This document shows, piece by piece, positions 20,623-29,644 of a DNA stretch of 64,000 nt; the stretch's first letter is position 1; the number at the start of each line of letters is the position of its first letter. Below the pieces are notes generated by a model. The model saw only the letters and a list, made by a program, of their open reading frames with translations, was not told the DNA's origin and searched no databases. This stretch comes from Verrucomicrobiota bacterium. GTDB taxonomy: Bacteria; Verrucomicrobiota; Verrucomicrobiia; Verrucomicrobiales; Verrucomicrobiaceae. The position numbers were made by a program, and so were the translations under genes. The stretch is taken from contig JANYCZ010000036.1 in NCBI GenBank assembly GCA_025360015.1, positions 182,605 through 246,604 on the forward strand. Reading direction: 5' to 3'.

Positions 20623-21651
20623 ATGAAAGCACTCGTCAAAGCACGGTCGGAACGCGGTCTCTGGCTCCAGGATGTCCCGGAGCCGCAGGTCGGCATCAAT
20701 GATGTCCTCATCAAGGTTCACAAGACCGGCATCTGCGGCACGGACCTGCACATCTACAAGTGGGACGCCTGGGCGCAAAAGACGATCCCGGTGCCCATGG
20801 TGGTGGGGCATGAGTTTGTAGGGGAGGTCGTCGCGGTCGGCTCAAACGTGAATGACTTCCATCCCGGCGAGATCGTCAGCGCCGAGGGGCATGTGGTGTG
20901 TGGCCGCTGCCGCAACTGCCTTGCCGGACGGCGCCACCTTTGCAAAGACACCGTCGGCATCGGCGTGAACCGCACCGGTGCCTTCGCCGAATACATCAGT
21001 GTGCCGATGACCAATGTCTGGCATCATCGCGAAGGTGTGGACGAAGAAGTCGCAAGCATCTTCGATCCCTTCGGCAACGCCGTTCACACAGCCTTGGCCT
21101 TTGAATGCCTCGGCGAGGATGTGCTCATCACAGGTGCCGGCCCCATCGGCATCATGGCCATCCCTGTGGTGAAACACGCCGGTGCACGCCACGTCGTCAT
21201 CACCGATGTGAATGAGTACCGCCTCAATCTGGCGCGGGAGATGGGCGCGACACGTGCAGTGAATGTGACGACTGAGAAGATCGAGGATGTGCAGAAGCAG
21301 CTCGGCATGAAGGAGGGCTTCGACGTTGGCCTCGAAATGAGTGGCAACGCCGCCGCCTTCCGCAGCATGATCGACAACATGTGCCACGGCGGCAAGATCG
21401 CCATGCTCGGCATCCCCAGCGAGCAGATCGCCATCGACTGGAACAAGGTCATCTTCAACATGCTCACCATCCACGGCATCTATGGCCGTGAGATGTACGA
21501 GACCTGGTATCAGATGAGCGTGATGCTCGAAAGCGGCCTCAACATCAAGCCCGTCATCACGCACCGCTTCCACTTCACCGAGTTTGAGCAAGGGTTTGCA
21601 GCCATGGAGTCCGGCAATTGCGGCAAGGTGGTTCTGGACTGGGCTGCGTAA
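20623..21651 (+). CDS. tdh: L-threonine 3-dehydrogenase
   Basis: A 342-residue zinc alcohol dehydrogenase that oxidises L-threonine to 2-amino-3-ketobutyrate with NAD, the first step of threonine breakdown to glycine. The start MKALVKA at 20623 gives the E. coli length (341). Catalytic zinc site: Cys38 and His63-Glu64 ([17 protein letters not shown]), with Thr40/His43; structural zinc: Cys93, 96, 99, 107 (CGRCRNCL...C). The NAD motif is GAGPIGI. Its pathway partner kbl lies two genes downstream and carries the same upstream elements. Confidence 0.95.
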   Translation: MKALVKARSERGLWLQDVPEPQVGINDVLIKVHKTGICGTDLHIYKWDAWAQKTIPVPMVVGHEFVGEVVAVGSNVNDFHPGEIVSAEGHVVCGRCRNCLAGRRHLCKDTVGIGVNRTGAFAEYISVPMTNVWHHREGVDEEVASIFDPFGNAVHTALAFECLGEDVLITGAGPIGIMAIPVVKHAGARHVVITDVNEYRLNLAREMGATRAVNVTTEKIEDVQKQLGMKEGFDVGLEMSGNAAAFRSMIDNMCHGGKIAMLGIPSEQIAIDWNKVIFNMLTIHGIYGREMYETWYQMSVMLESGLNIKPVITHRFHFTEFEQGFAAMESGNCGKVVLDWAA

Positions 21652-21679
21652 AGCCTTCGGATCTTGCTTTTTAGACGCC

Positions 21680-21693
21680 ATTCCGTTAGGAAT
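21680..21693. promoter_or_regulatory. Dyad ahead of lysR-type gene
   Basis: ATTCC-gtta-GGAAT, a perfect 5-bp inverted repeat with a 4-base spacer, lies nine bases before the start codon of the LysR-type gene. Its position fits an autoregulatory binding site, but LysR sites are usually longer and this is only suggestive. Confidence 0.35.
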
Positions 21694-21702
21694 TGGCTAA
21701 TC

Positions 21703-22698
21703 ATGAAAGCCAAACGTAGCACTCCACGCAGAATTGGTGCCGCTGCGGAATCTCCGGCACGACGTTACTTCAAAGAGGTGCGCTTCCGTCAGATCCGCTC
21801 GCTGGTGGAGCTGTCGCGGCATGGCAGCTTTGCAGCGACTGCGGCTGCGCTGGAGCTCTCAGTGCCCTCAGTGTGGCAGCAGATTCGGTCACTGGAAGAT
21901 GAGTATGGCGTGCAGTTCGTCGTGGCGGAAAGTTCCAAAGTTTCACTCACGGACGATGGCCGTGCGCTGGTGGATCTGGCGGCGCCACTGGTGGAGTCCT
22001 TTGATGGGCTGCGCGCCATGTTTGAGGAACGGCACAGCACGGCCGCGCGCACGCTGACAGTCGTCGCCCCGCCGACGATGATTGCGGGTGCACTGCGGCG
22101 GCCGATCATTGCTTACCGGCAGCATCATCCGAAGGTGAAGCTCGTGCTGATGGACCGCTCTTCGTATCTCGCGCGTCAGGTGATCGAGCAGGACGGGGCC
22201 GACCTGGCGGTTATGGGCATGGCGGAGGGTGACGAGCCCATGCCGCAGTTTCAGTGCCTGCCGCTGACGCGCTTCGCCTTCCACCTTATCTGTCCGGCCA
22301 ATCACGCTCTGCTGCAGACACGGCAGCTCACGCTCGCCGGCATCGTCAATGAGCCGCTGGTACTCGCGCCGGAAGAAAGCAGCTCGCACCGGCAGATCCG
22401 CCGCGTGTTTGCCCGTGCCGGGCTGGCGGAACGCATGAACGTGACCATGACGGCCACGAACCGCGCCCTCCTGCTGAATTACGTGGCCATCGGTTTCGGC
22501 ATCGCCTTGGGAACCACGGCGGCGGGCGTCAAACTGCCAAAGCGTGCGGCTGGCGAAACCGAGATCGTTTTTCGTGATGCCTCCGATCTCTTTGGGCATG
22601 AGGATGTCTTTCTGGTGCAGCGCAAGGGCCGCTTCGAGCCCGAGCATGTGCGCACGTTTCGCGAACTGGTGGTGAAAGCTTTTCGCATTGAATCTTGA
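21703..22698 (+). CDS. LysR-family transcriptional regulator
   Basis: A 331-residue LysR-type regulator. The N-terminal winged helix-turn-helix is at about residues 25-85 (IRSLVELSRHGSFAATAAAL; VPSVWQQIRSLEDEYG), followed by the substrate-binding domain (TLTVVAPPTM onward). The start MKAKRSTP at 21703 is preferred over 21664; the basic leader is slightly long for the family. It lies between tdh and kbl, so control of threonine degradation is plausible, with threonine or glycine as possible ligands. That role is inference from position only. Confidence 0.9.
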   Translation: MKAKRSTPRRIGAAAESPARRYFKEVRFRQIRSLVELSRHGSFAATAAALELSVPSVWQQIRSLEDEYGVQFVVAESSKVSLTDDGRALVDLAAPLVESFDGLRAMFEERHSTAARTLTVVAPPTMIAGALRRPIIAYRQHHPKVKLVLMDRSSYLARQVIEQDGADLAVMGMAEGDEPMPQFQCLPLTRFAFHLICPANHALLQTRQLTLAGIVNEPLVLAPEESSSHRQIRRVFARAGLAERMNVTMTATNRALLLNYVAIGFGIALGTTAAGVKLPKRAAGETEIVFRDASDLFGHEDVFLVQRKGRFEPEHVRTFRELVVKAFRIES

Positions 22699-22750
22699 AG
22701 CCGGATTTGAAAGTTTGATCACACCAGCCGCGGGCGTTATCTCGCCACCG

Positions 22751-23575
22751 ATGAAAACCGCCTCCTTCTTCGTGCTGACCCTGGGTTTGTGCAGCGTGAC
22801 TGCGCGCGCAGATGATTTGAAAATGCGCCTGCAGGCTGCTGGCGTTACGGCTACCACAGCAGACAGTTTCCACGATTTTGCCGAACTCGACTTTAAGCTC
22901 CCTGAGGATGGAGCCGAGTGCAAAATCGTCGCGCCAAAGAACGCCGCCGCAGGCAGCCCGTGGGTGTGGCGTGCTCGTTTCTGGGGACATGAGCCTGCCT
23001 TTGACATCGCCATGCTGGAGCATGGTTATCACTTGGTGTACTGCGATGTCGTGGAGCTTTGGGGCGCGCCGAAAGCTGTGGAACGCTGGAATCAGTTTTA
23101 CGCGCTCACGCAGAAAATCAGTCTCGGTCCCAAGCCCGTACTCGAAGGCATGAGCCGTGGTGGCACCTACATCTTCAACTGGGCGAAGGCCAATCCCACC
23201 AAGGTCACCGCCATTTACGGGGACAACCCCCTGCTGGACCTCCGCGCTTTCCCAAACGGCACGCCCGAAGCCCGCGCCATGAGAAAGCAATGCCTCGAAA
23301 GCTATGGCGCCACCGAAGCGCAGCTTCCTGATTTCAAGGGCAGCCCGATTGATGGTCTGGAAGGTCTGGCCGCTGCCAAGGTCCCCGTTTTTTTGGTGCT
23401 CGGCGTGAAGGACGATGTCGTCCCGATCGCGCAGCATGCCGATGTGCTCGAAGCCCGCTATAAGGCTCTCGGCGGCTCCGTCACCCGCTGGGAGAAAACC
23501 GATGCCGGACATCATCCGCATGGACTGGATCCTGTGACGCCGCTGGTCGAAGCGGTTCTGGCAGCGGCCAAATAA
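22751..23575 (+). CDS. Secreted alpha/beta hydrolase
   Basis: A 274-residue exported alpha/beta hydrolase (signal peptide 1-20, start [10 protein letters not shown]). The nucleophile Ser135 lies in GMSRGGT, the acid Asp in GVKDDVVP and the catalytic His in GHHPHG. Its sequence closely parallels the C-terminal half of the fusion protein at 27852-29531 (shared [26 protein letters not shown] and GHHPHGLD), so the two are paralogues. The substrate is unknown; relatives are called prolyl oligopeptidase or esterase family. It sits between the LysR gene and kbl without an obvious metabolic link. Confidence 0.85.
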   Translation: MKTASFFVLTLGLCSVTARADDLKMRLQAAGVTATTADSFHDFAELDFKLPEDGAECKIVAPKNAAAGSPWVWRARFWGHEPAFDIAMLEHGYHLVYCDVVELWGAPKAVERWNQFYALTQKISLGPKPVLEGMSRGGTYIFNWAKANPTKVTAIYGDNPLLDLRAFPNGTPEARAMRKQCLESYGATEAQLPDFKGSPIDGLEGLAAAKVPVFLVLGVKDDVVPIAQHADVLEARYKALGGSVTRWEKTDAGHHPHGLDPVTPLVEAVLAAAK

Positions 23576-23594
23576 ATCGCGGCAAAAAGACTTG

Positions 23595-23634
23595 TTGCCA
23601 AAATAAAGGACGTGCTTCCAATATACCGGCAGAC
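23595..23634 (+). promoter_or_regulatory. Putative kbl promoter matching tdh
   Basis: TTGCCA (23595-23600), 16 bases, then tccaatataccg (23617-23628), ending six bases before the kbl ATG. The arrangement duplicates the one before tdh and shows that kbl probably has its own promoter although it lies downstream of same-strand genes. Confidence 0.5.
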
Positions 23635-24825
23635 ATGAATCCGACCTTTTCGACCCATATCTCCACACAGCTCGACGCCATCCGCGCTGCGGGCACCTAC
23701 AAGCGCGAGCGCGTCCTCTCCACGCCGCAGGGCACGCTGGTGCGTGCGAACGGCGGCAAGGCGGTGCTCAACATGTGCGCGAACAACTACCTCGGCCTCG
23801 CGCAGCATCCGAAGGTGCGGCAGGCGGCGCATGAAGCGCTGGAGCACTGGGGCTACGGACTGGCCAGCGTGCGCTTCATCTGCGGCACCCAGGGCGTGCA
23901 CAAGGAACTGGAGGCTTCATTGTCGGACTTCCTCGGCACAGAGGACACGATCCTTTACGGCTCCTGCTTCGATGCCAACGGCGGGCTGTTTGAGACGATC
24001 CTCGGCCCGGAAGACGCGATCATCAGTGACGAACTCAACCACGCCTCCATCATCGACGGTGTGCGCTTGTGCAAAGCGCAGCGCTATCGCTACAAAAATT
24101 GTGACATGGCCAATCTGGAGGCGCAACTGATCGCGGCGGATGAAAAAGGCGCACGCTTCAAGCTCATCGCTACGGACGGTGTCTTCTCCATGGACGGCTT
24201 CATCGCCCCGCTGAAGTCCATCTGCGATCTGGCGGACAAATACCAAGCGCTGGTGATGGTGGATGACTCCCATGCCGTCGGCTTCATGGGCAAGACGGGC
24301 CGTGGCACCCATGAGCATGGCGATGTCATGGGCCGTATTGACATTCTCACCGGCACACTGGGCAAAGCCCTTGGCGGCGCCAGCGGCGGCTACACCAGCG
24401 GACGAAACGAAATCATCGAACTACTGCGGCAGCGTTCGCGGCCTTATTTGTTCTCAAACACACTTTGTCCGAGCATCGCGGGTGCTTCCATTGCAGCGCT
24501 GAACCTGCTGAAGCAGTCAACCAGCCTGCGCGATCAACTCGAAGCCAATACTCGTTTCTTTCGCGAACAGATGACCGCCGCAGGATTTCAAATTGCACCC
24601 GGCGAGCATCCCATTGTCCCCGTCATGCTGGGCGATGCGGCGCTGGCCGCGAAATTTGCGGACGCAATGCTGGAGCAGGGCGTGTACGTCATCGGCTTCA
24701 GCTATCCCGTCGTTCCTCAGGGCAAAGCGCGCATCCGCACGCAGATCAGCGCGGCGCACACGCAGGCAGATCTGGAACATGCCGTGGCGGCCTTTGCGAA
24801 AGTGAAGCAGGAGCTTGGAGTGTGA
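23635..24825 (+). CDS. kbl: Glycine C-acetyltransferase (2-amino-3-ketobutyrate CoA ligase)
   Basis: A 396-residue PLP enzyme that cleaves 2-amino-3-ketobutyrate with CoA to glycine and acetyl-CoA, completing threonine degradation begun by Tdh. The PLP-binding lysine is Lys244 in [14 protein letters not shown], the same position as in the E. coli enzyme. [10 protein letters not shown] holds the Asp and His that contact the cofactor, and [11 protein letters not shown] is the usual family segment. Length is as expected (398 in E. coli). Confidence 0.96.
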   Translation: MNPTFSTHISTQLDAIRAAGTYKRERVLSTPQGTLVRANGGKAVLNMCANNYLGLAQHPKVRQAAHEALEHWGYGLASVRFICGTQGVHKELEASLSDFLGTEDTILYGSCFDANGGLFETILGPEDAIISDELNHASIIDGVRLCKAQRYRYKNCDMANLEAQLIAADEKGARFKLIATDGVFSMDGFIAPLKSICDLADKYQALVMVDDSHAVGFMGKTGRGTHEHGDVMGRIDILTGTLGKALGGASGGYTSGRNEIIELLRQRSRPYLFSNTLCPSIAGASIAALNLLKQSTSLRDQLEANTRFFREQMTAAGFQIAPGEHPIVPVMLGDAALAAKFADAMLEQGVYVIGFSYPVVPQGKARIRTQISAAHTQADLEHAVAAFAKVKQELGV

Positions 24826-24850
24826 TGATGTCTGTTTAAACTAGACCCCC

Positions 24851-25516
24851 ATGACACCCCGCCTCTTCATCCTGTCCATTGTTTTGATCGTTGGTGCACA
24901 TGCGGCACCTCGCACCGTGATCAAAATTGGCACCAATGACACTGCAGCGATTGTGGACACAAACGACGCGCCCGATTTGAAGGAGTGGGGGAACAAGGCC
25001 GGCACGCTGTGCGTTGAGTGGTTCCCCAAAATCGCCGCCTTGCTGCCGAGCGATGGCTTCACCGCGCCTAAACAGGTCACGCTTTATTTTGATCCAAAGA
25101 TGAAGGGCGTGGCGCACGCTCTCAGTGGGAAAATCACGGTTTCCGCCGCCTTTGTGCGCGCACATCCCGATGACTTTGGCATGATCGTACATGAACTGAC
25201 ACACGTTGTGCAGTCCTATCCCCCAGGAGGCCCCGGCTGGCTGGTGGAGGGCATCGCGGACTACATTCGCATCGTCCATTATGAGCCTCGGGCTCCGCGT
25301 CCGAAGCTTGACCCGGCCAAAGCGAGCTACAAAGACGCCTACAAGACCACGGCGATGTTTCTGGAGTGGATCGAACAGCACCACACCGCAGGACTGGTGG
25401 TGAAGATGAACGCCGCTCTTCGAACAGGCGCGTATAAAGACGAGTTGTGGACCAGCCTCACTGGCAAGACGGTGGATGTGTTGTGGAAACAATTTGTGGA
25501 GACTCTGCCCCACTGA
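24851..25516 (+). CDS. Secreted basic-secretory-protein-type metallopeptidase
   Basis: A 221-residue exported protein (signal peptide 1-18) of the basic secretory protein family, related to thermolysin-like zinc peptidases. The zinc motif HELTH (His114, Glu115, His118) is followed by the family's GWLVEGIADYIR segment, which supplies the third ligand region. In plants these proteins are defence-associated; in bacteria they are uncharacterised secreted peptidases. It leads a tight group with the MarC and TRIC-like genes (three-base gaps). Confidence 0.86.
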   Translation: MTPRLFILSIVLIVGAHAAPRTVIKIGTNDTAAIVDTNDAPDLKEWGNKAGTLCVEWFPKIAALLPSDGFTAPKQVTLYFDPKMKGVAHALSGKITVSAAFVRAHPDDFGMIVHELTHVVQSYPPGGPGWLVEGIADYIRIVHYEPRAPRPKLDPAKASYKDAYKTTAMFLEWIEQHHTAGLVVKMNAALRTGAYKDELWTSLTGKTVDVLWKQFVETLPH

Positions 25517-25519
25517 ACC

Positions 25520-26104
25520 ATGGACACACTTTCCGCCACACTGCTGCTGCTCACCATCATGGACCCGCTGGGAAATGTGGCCACGTTTGTGTCCGGCCTG
25601 CGCCCAGTGCCTCCAGAGCGCCGCCTGCGGGTGATCGCGCGTGAACTCGTGATTGCACTCGCGATTCTCGTCCTGTTTCTCTTTCTCGGGCCTTGGCTGC
25701 TCAGCCTGCTGCATTTGAAGCAGGAAGCCTTGTTCATCAGCGGCGGCATCGTGCTCTTTTTGATCGCATTGAAAATGATCTTCCCACCCTCCCGCCGCGA
25801 TGCCGACGAACCGATCATCGAGCCCTTCATCGTTCCGCTGGCCACACCAATGATCGCGGGGCCCTCCGTGCTGGCGACGCTGCTCGTGCTCGTCAGCACG
25901 CAGCCGGAGCATCTCTGGCGCTGGTTTGCCGCGCTGCTCATCGCCTGGGGCATCACGGCGGCGGTGCTGCTGTGCGCCCCGGCAATCGCCCGCGTACTCA
26001 AAGAAAAGGGCTCGATGGCCGTCGAGCGCCTGATGGGCATGCTGCTGGTCATGGTGGCTGTGCAGATGCTGCTCAACGGCATCGAATTTTATCTGAAGCG
26101 CTGA
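25520..26104 (+). CDS. MarC family integral membrane protein
   Basis: A 194-residue MarC/YhgN-type protein with about six membrane helices. Characteristic family segments are TIMDPLGNVATF near the N-terminus and PLATPMIAGPSVLATLL in the middle. Despite the name, a role in antibiotic resistance was not confirmed for MarC, and the transport substrate is unknown. It starts three bases after the peptidase gene. Confidence 0.88.
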   Translation: MDTLSATLLLLTIMDPLGNVATFVSGLRPVPPERRLRVIARELVIALAILVLFLFLGPWLLSLLHLKQEALFISGGIVLFLIALKMIFPPSRRDADEPIIEPFIVPLATPMIAGPSVLATLLVLVSTQPEHLWRWFAALLIAWGITAAVLLCAPAIARVLKEKGSMAVERLMGMLLVMVAVQMLLNGIEFYLKR

Positions 26105-26107
26105 GCT

Positions 26108-26731
26108 ATGCCGCCCTGGATCGAATATTTCGCCGTCGCTGTTTGCGCCATCTCAGGTGTGCTGGCGGCTGAGGGGAAGCGAATGGATCTGTTTGGCGTG
26201 ACAGTCCTCGCGTTGGTGACTGCGGTGGGTGGCGGCACTATTCGTGATCTATGCCTTGGTGCGCAGCCTGTGTTTTGGATCAAGCAGCCGCTGCATGTCT
26301 GGACGGCGCTCATCGCCGCAGGGGTCACGTTTGTCCTTGTGCGCTTCACTCACATGCCAAACAAGATGCTCGCGATTGCAGACGCATTTGGCCTGGCGCT
26401 GTTCGGCATTGCAGGCACGGAGAAGGCTCTCGACTTCGGCACGCCGGGAGTGGTGGCAGTTTTGCTCGGCATTGTCACAGGCGTGGCGGGTGGCATTTTG
26501 CGCGATGTCCTGCGCGGCGTATTGCCCCTCGTTTTTCAGCCCGACGTGAATCTTTACGCGACGGCGGTGTTTGCAGGTGCGCTGGTGTTTGTGCTGCTGC
26601 GGCAGTGGTTCCCCGCCTCGGAAAGCGATCGCTACATCGGCATGGCGGTCATTCTTGTTCTGCGGCTCGCGGCGATGCGCTGGAAGCTGCGGCTGCCGAC
26701 GTTTTGGACGCGAACGCAGGATTCTGGATAG
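26108..26731 (+). CDS. TRIC/UPF0126 cation channel family protein
   Basis: A 207-residue membrane protein made of two repeats of three helices, the UPF0126/YicG family now classed with prokaryotic TRIC (trimeric intracellular cation) channels. The duplicated glycine-rich motif GGGTIRDLCLG (about 41-51) and GGILRDVLRGVLP (about 128-140) is diagnostic. It starts three bases after the MarC gene. In prokaryotes these form potassium-permeable homotrimers. Confidence 0.88.
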   Translation: MPPWIEYFAVAVCAISGVLAAEGKRMDLFGVTVLALVTAVGGGTIRDLCLGAQPVFWIKQPLHVWTALIAAGVTFVLVRFTHMPNKMLAIADAFGLALFGIAGTEKALDFGTPGVVAVLLGIVTGVAGGILRDVLRGVLPLVFQPDVNLYATAVFAGALVFVLLRQWFPASESDRYIGMAVILVLRLAAMRWKLRLPTFWTRTQDSG

Positions 26732-26761
26732 TTGAGGCGTCGGTGCGGTGTTTCAGAAAGC

Positions 26762-27811
26762 ATGAACCGCCGCCATTTCATCGCCACGACTGCCGCCACT
26801 GCATTTGCCGCCCCGTTTGTGCGGGCGCAGAGCAAGAGCTCGCTCAACGGTGCCATCATCGGGCATGGGGAGCATCGGTATCGGGTCGATCTGGACTGGT
26901 GCCAGGCAAAGCCCGAAGTACACCCCGTGAAGAACTGCCATGAAATGGTCATGGATGCGCAGAAGCGGCTGATCATGATCACCGACGAGGCGAAGAACAA
27001 CGTCCTGATTTTCGACAAGGAGGGCAGGGTGCTCGACGCGTGGACGCTGAAACTGCGATCCGGACACGGGCTGAGTTTGGATGTGCGTGATGGCAAAGAG
27101 CACCTGCTGCTGTGCGATCCCGGTGGCGGCCGCGTGGTGAAAACCACGCTCACGGGCGAGATCGTGCTGGAACTGCCGCATGCGAAGGACTGCGGCGCGT
27201 ATGATGCCGTGACCAAGTATGCGCCTACCGAGGCGGTGGCGGGTCCGAACGGCGACATCTATGTGGCGGACGGTTACGGGTCCCAGTTCATCCTGCAATT
27301 TGATGCGGCGGGCAAATTCATCCGCAAATTTGGGGGCCAGAGCACGCAGGCGATGAATGCAGGCAAATTCATGCAGGCGCATGGCGTCACCATCGACACA
27401 CGCGGGCCCGCGCCGCTGGTGCTTTGCACGGAGCGCATCCGCAATGAGTTCCATTGGTATCAGCTCGACGGCACCTATTCACATTCCGTCTATCTGCCCG
27501 GTGCCTTCATGAGCCGCCCAGTCATAGCGGGAGATCTGCTGCTCTCCGGCGTGTGCTTCGGCATGAAGCCCAATGATTATCGCATGTGGCGTGAGCGCGG
27601 CTTCATCATTATCCTAGACAAGAGCAACCGCGTCATCTCCGCCCCAGGCGGCCAGCAGCCGAAATATGAGGGCGATCAAGTAAGCCTCCTCCTGCAGGAC
27701 CAGCCGGTCTTCCGCAATGTGCATGACGTGTGCGTCGATGATGCAGGTGATCTTTACGGCTGCCAGTGGAACGCGGACCAAGTCTATCCTTACAAGCTGC
27801 ACAAGGTGTGA
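26762..27811 (+). CDS. Tat-exported NHL-repeat beta-propeller protein
   Basis: A 349-residue exported protein; the start at 26762 gives a twin-arginine signal (NRRHFIATTAATAFAAPFVRAQ). The body has NHL-like blades with the pattern GPNGDIYVADGYGSQFILQFDAAG and VCVDDAGDLYGCQWNADQV, as in six-bladed propellers of peptidyl-alpha-hydroxyglycine lyases and surface binding proteins. No catalytic residues can be assigned. It begins 30 bases after the TRIC gene and is followed by the SGNH-hydrolase fusion gene. Confidence 0.8.
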   Translation: MNRRHFIATTAATAFAAPFVRAQSKSSLNGAIIGHGEHRYRVDLDWCQAKPEVHPVKNCHEMVMDAQKRLIMITDEAKNNVLIFDKEGRVLDAWTLKLRSGHGLSLDVRDGKEHLLLCDPGGGRVVKTTLTGEIVLELPHAKDCGAYDAVTKYAPTEAVAGPNGDIYVADGYGSQFILQFDAAGKFIRKFGGQSTQAMNAGKFMQAHGVTIDTRGPAPLVLCTERIRNEFHWYQLDGTYSHSVYLPGAFMSRPVIAGDLLLSGVCFGMKPNDYRMWRERGFIIILDKSNRVISAPGGQQPKYEGDQVSLLLQDQPVFRNVHDVCVDDAGDLYGCQWNADQVYPYKLHKV

Positions 27812-27851
27812 TAAAAGCAGGCTGACTCCACCGACTTGTTCTTCCTTCCCC

Positions 27852-29531
27852 ATGCGTTCCTTCCTGCTTTCCCTGCTCCTCACCGCCACCGCTTTTGCGG
27901 CGGAACTCCCCAAAGAACAGCGCATCGTCTTCCTCGGCGACAGCATCACGCAGGCAGGGGGTTACATTGAGATCATTGACGCCGCATTGATTGCCCAGTC
28001 TCCGGAAATCGTACATGAGATCATCCCGCTCGGTCTCAGCAGTGAAACAGTGAGCGGCCTCAGCGAAGACGGCCACGCCGGTGGCAAGTTTCCACGCCCG
28101 GATTTGCACGAGCGCCTGGACCGCGTGCTGGAAAAGGCGAAGCCGGAGCTCGTCTTTGCCTGCTACGGCATGAACGACGGCATCTATTATCCACTGGGTG
28201 CCGTGCGCACGAAGGCCTTCCAGGATGGCATGAAGAAGCTGCACGCCAAAGTCACCGCCAGCGGCGCGCGCATTGTGCATCTCACACCGCCCGTGTTTGA
28301 TCCCGTGCCGATCAAGGCCCGCCTGCTGCCAGCCGGTCTGGACAAGTATGAGAAGCCCTATCAGGGTTACAACGAGGTGCTCGATTTCTACAGCGACTGG
28401 CTGCTCGACATGCGCCAGCAAGGCTGGGAGGTGCTGGACATCCACGGTCCGATGAATGCCGCCATCGCTGACAAGCGGAAGGCCGATCCCGAGTTCACCT
28501 TCTCCAAAGACGGTGTGCATCCCGGCTCCGAAGGCCATCTGCTAATGGCCCATGCGGTGCTCGATGCCTGGGGCCTCAAGGTGAAGCCTGACGGCACGCC
28601 CGATCATCCCAATGGAGCCGCCATTCTCGCTCTGGTGAAAAAGAAGCACGCCATCCTGCGCCCGGCGTGGCTGAGCTACGTCGGGCACAAGCGCCCTGGC
28701 AATCCCCCGGGTCTCCCGATTGAAGAGGCAAAAGCAAAAGCCGCTGAACTCGATGCCGAGGCGCGCAAGCTCGCCATTTCCAAGGAAATGGTGTTCCCCA
28801 ATCAAACCGGTGAATGGAACGGCTACGCGAAGCACGAGCTCACCATCGCAGGCAAGTCCGTGACCATCGTCGCGCCTAAGACCGCCGCCGCAGGCCGCCC
28901 GTGGGTCTGGCATGGCGAATTCTTCGGCCACAAGCCCGCGCCGGACATCGCCCTGCTAGGCAAAGGCTTCCACATCGTCTATATGAAGATCAACGATATG
29001 CTCGGCTGTCCGGATGCCGTGAAGCTGTGGGACGAGTGCTATGCCGAACTCACCACGAAGTATGGCCTCAGCACCAAGCCCTCCCTCGTCGGTCTCAGCC
29101 GCGGCGGCTTGTACTGCTACAACTGGGCCATCGCGAATCCCGCCAAAGTCTCCTGCATCTATGCCGACGCACCCGTGTGTGATTTCAAAAGCTGGCCCGG
29201 CGGCAAGGGCAAAGGCAAGGGCGACCCAAAGAACTGGGCCTTGGTACCCAAGCTCTGGGGCTTCAAAGACGAGGCCGAAGCACTCGCCTACAAAGGCAAT
29301 CCAGTGGATAACCTCGCTCCGCTGGCCCAGAACCATGTGCCATTGCTCCACGTCTTTGGCGATGCCGACGATGTGGTGCCTTGGGATGAAAACACCGGCT
29401 TGATCGAGACGCGCTACAAGGCGCTCGGCGGCAGCATCACGCTGATTCGCAAGCCCGGTGTGGGCCATCATCCCCATGGGCTGGACGACTCGACGCCGAT
29501 CATCGAATTCATTGCAAAGAACGCCAAGTAA
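27852..29531 (+). CDS. Secreted bifunctional SGNH hydrolase - alpha/beta hydrolase fusion
   Basis: A 559-residue exported protein (signal peptide 1-17) with two hydrolase domains. The N-terminal SGNH esterase (about 20-260) has Ser31 in FLGDSITQ, Asn in YGMNDG and the Asp/His block in KDGVHPGSEGH. After a linker rich in Lys/Ala/Glu (about 265-310) comes an alpha/beta hydrolase (about 315-559) with nucleophile Ser near 415 (GLSRGG), Asp in DADDVVP and His in GHHPHG. The second domain is paralogous to the free enzyme at 22751-23575. A GKGKGKGDPK insertion in its cap region is absent from the paralogue. Two esterase activities on one decorated glycan are a reasonable inference. Confidence 0.88.
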   Translation: MRSFLLSLLLTATAFAAELPKEQRIVFLGDSITQAGGYIEIIDAALIAQSPEIVHEIIPLGLSSETVSGLSEDGHAGGKFPRPDLHERLDRVLEKAKPELVFACYGMNDGIYYPLGAVRTKAFQDGMKKLHAKVTASGARIVHLTPPVFDPVPIKARLLPAGLDKYEKPYQGYNEVLDFYSDWLLDMRQQGWEVLDIHGPMNAAIADKRKADPEFTFSKDGVHPGSEGHLLMAHAVLDAWGLKVKPDGTPDHPNGAAILALVKKKHAILRPAWLSYVGHKRPGNPPGLPIEEAKAKAAELDAEARKLAISKEMVFPNQTGEWNGYAKHELTIAGKSVTIVAPKTAAAGRPWVWHGEFFGHKPAPDIALLGKGFHIVYMKINDMLGCPDAVKLWDECYAELTTKYGLSTKPSLVGLSRGGLYCYNWAIANPAKVSCIYADAPVCDFKSWPGGKGKGKGDPKNWALVPKLWGFKDEAEALAYKGNPVDNLAPLAQNHVPLLHVFGDADDVVPWDENTGLIETRYKALGGSITLIRKPGVGHHPHGLDDSTPIIEFIAKNAK

Positions 29532-29578
29532 GGGGATGCAGACCTCTGCCTCCACCTCCAAATAAATCTGCCCGAAGC

Positions 29579-29604
29579 TGTAACCACTCCACATCCTGCC
29601 CGTA
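29579..29604 (+). promoter_or_regulatory. Candidate ECF-type autoregulatory promoter
   Basis: tgtaacc (29579-29585) and cgta (29601-29604) separated by 15 bases resemble ECF sigma promoters (-35 with AAC, -10 with CGT). They lie about 40 bases before the sigma factor gene. No experimental or comparative support is available here. Confidence 0.3.
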
Positions 29605-29644
29605 GAAGCCGGGAAAGGATGTGCCATCGTGATTCCCAGCTTCC

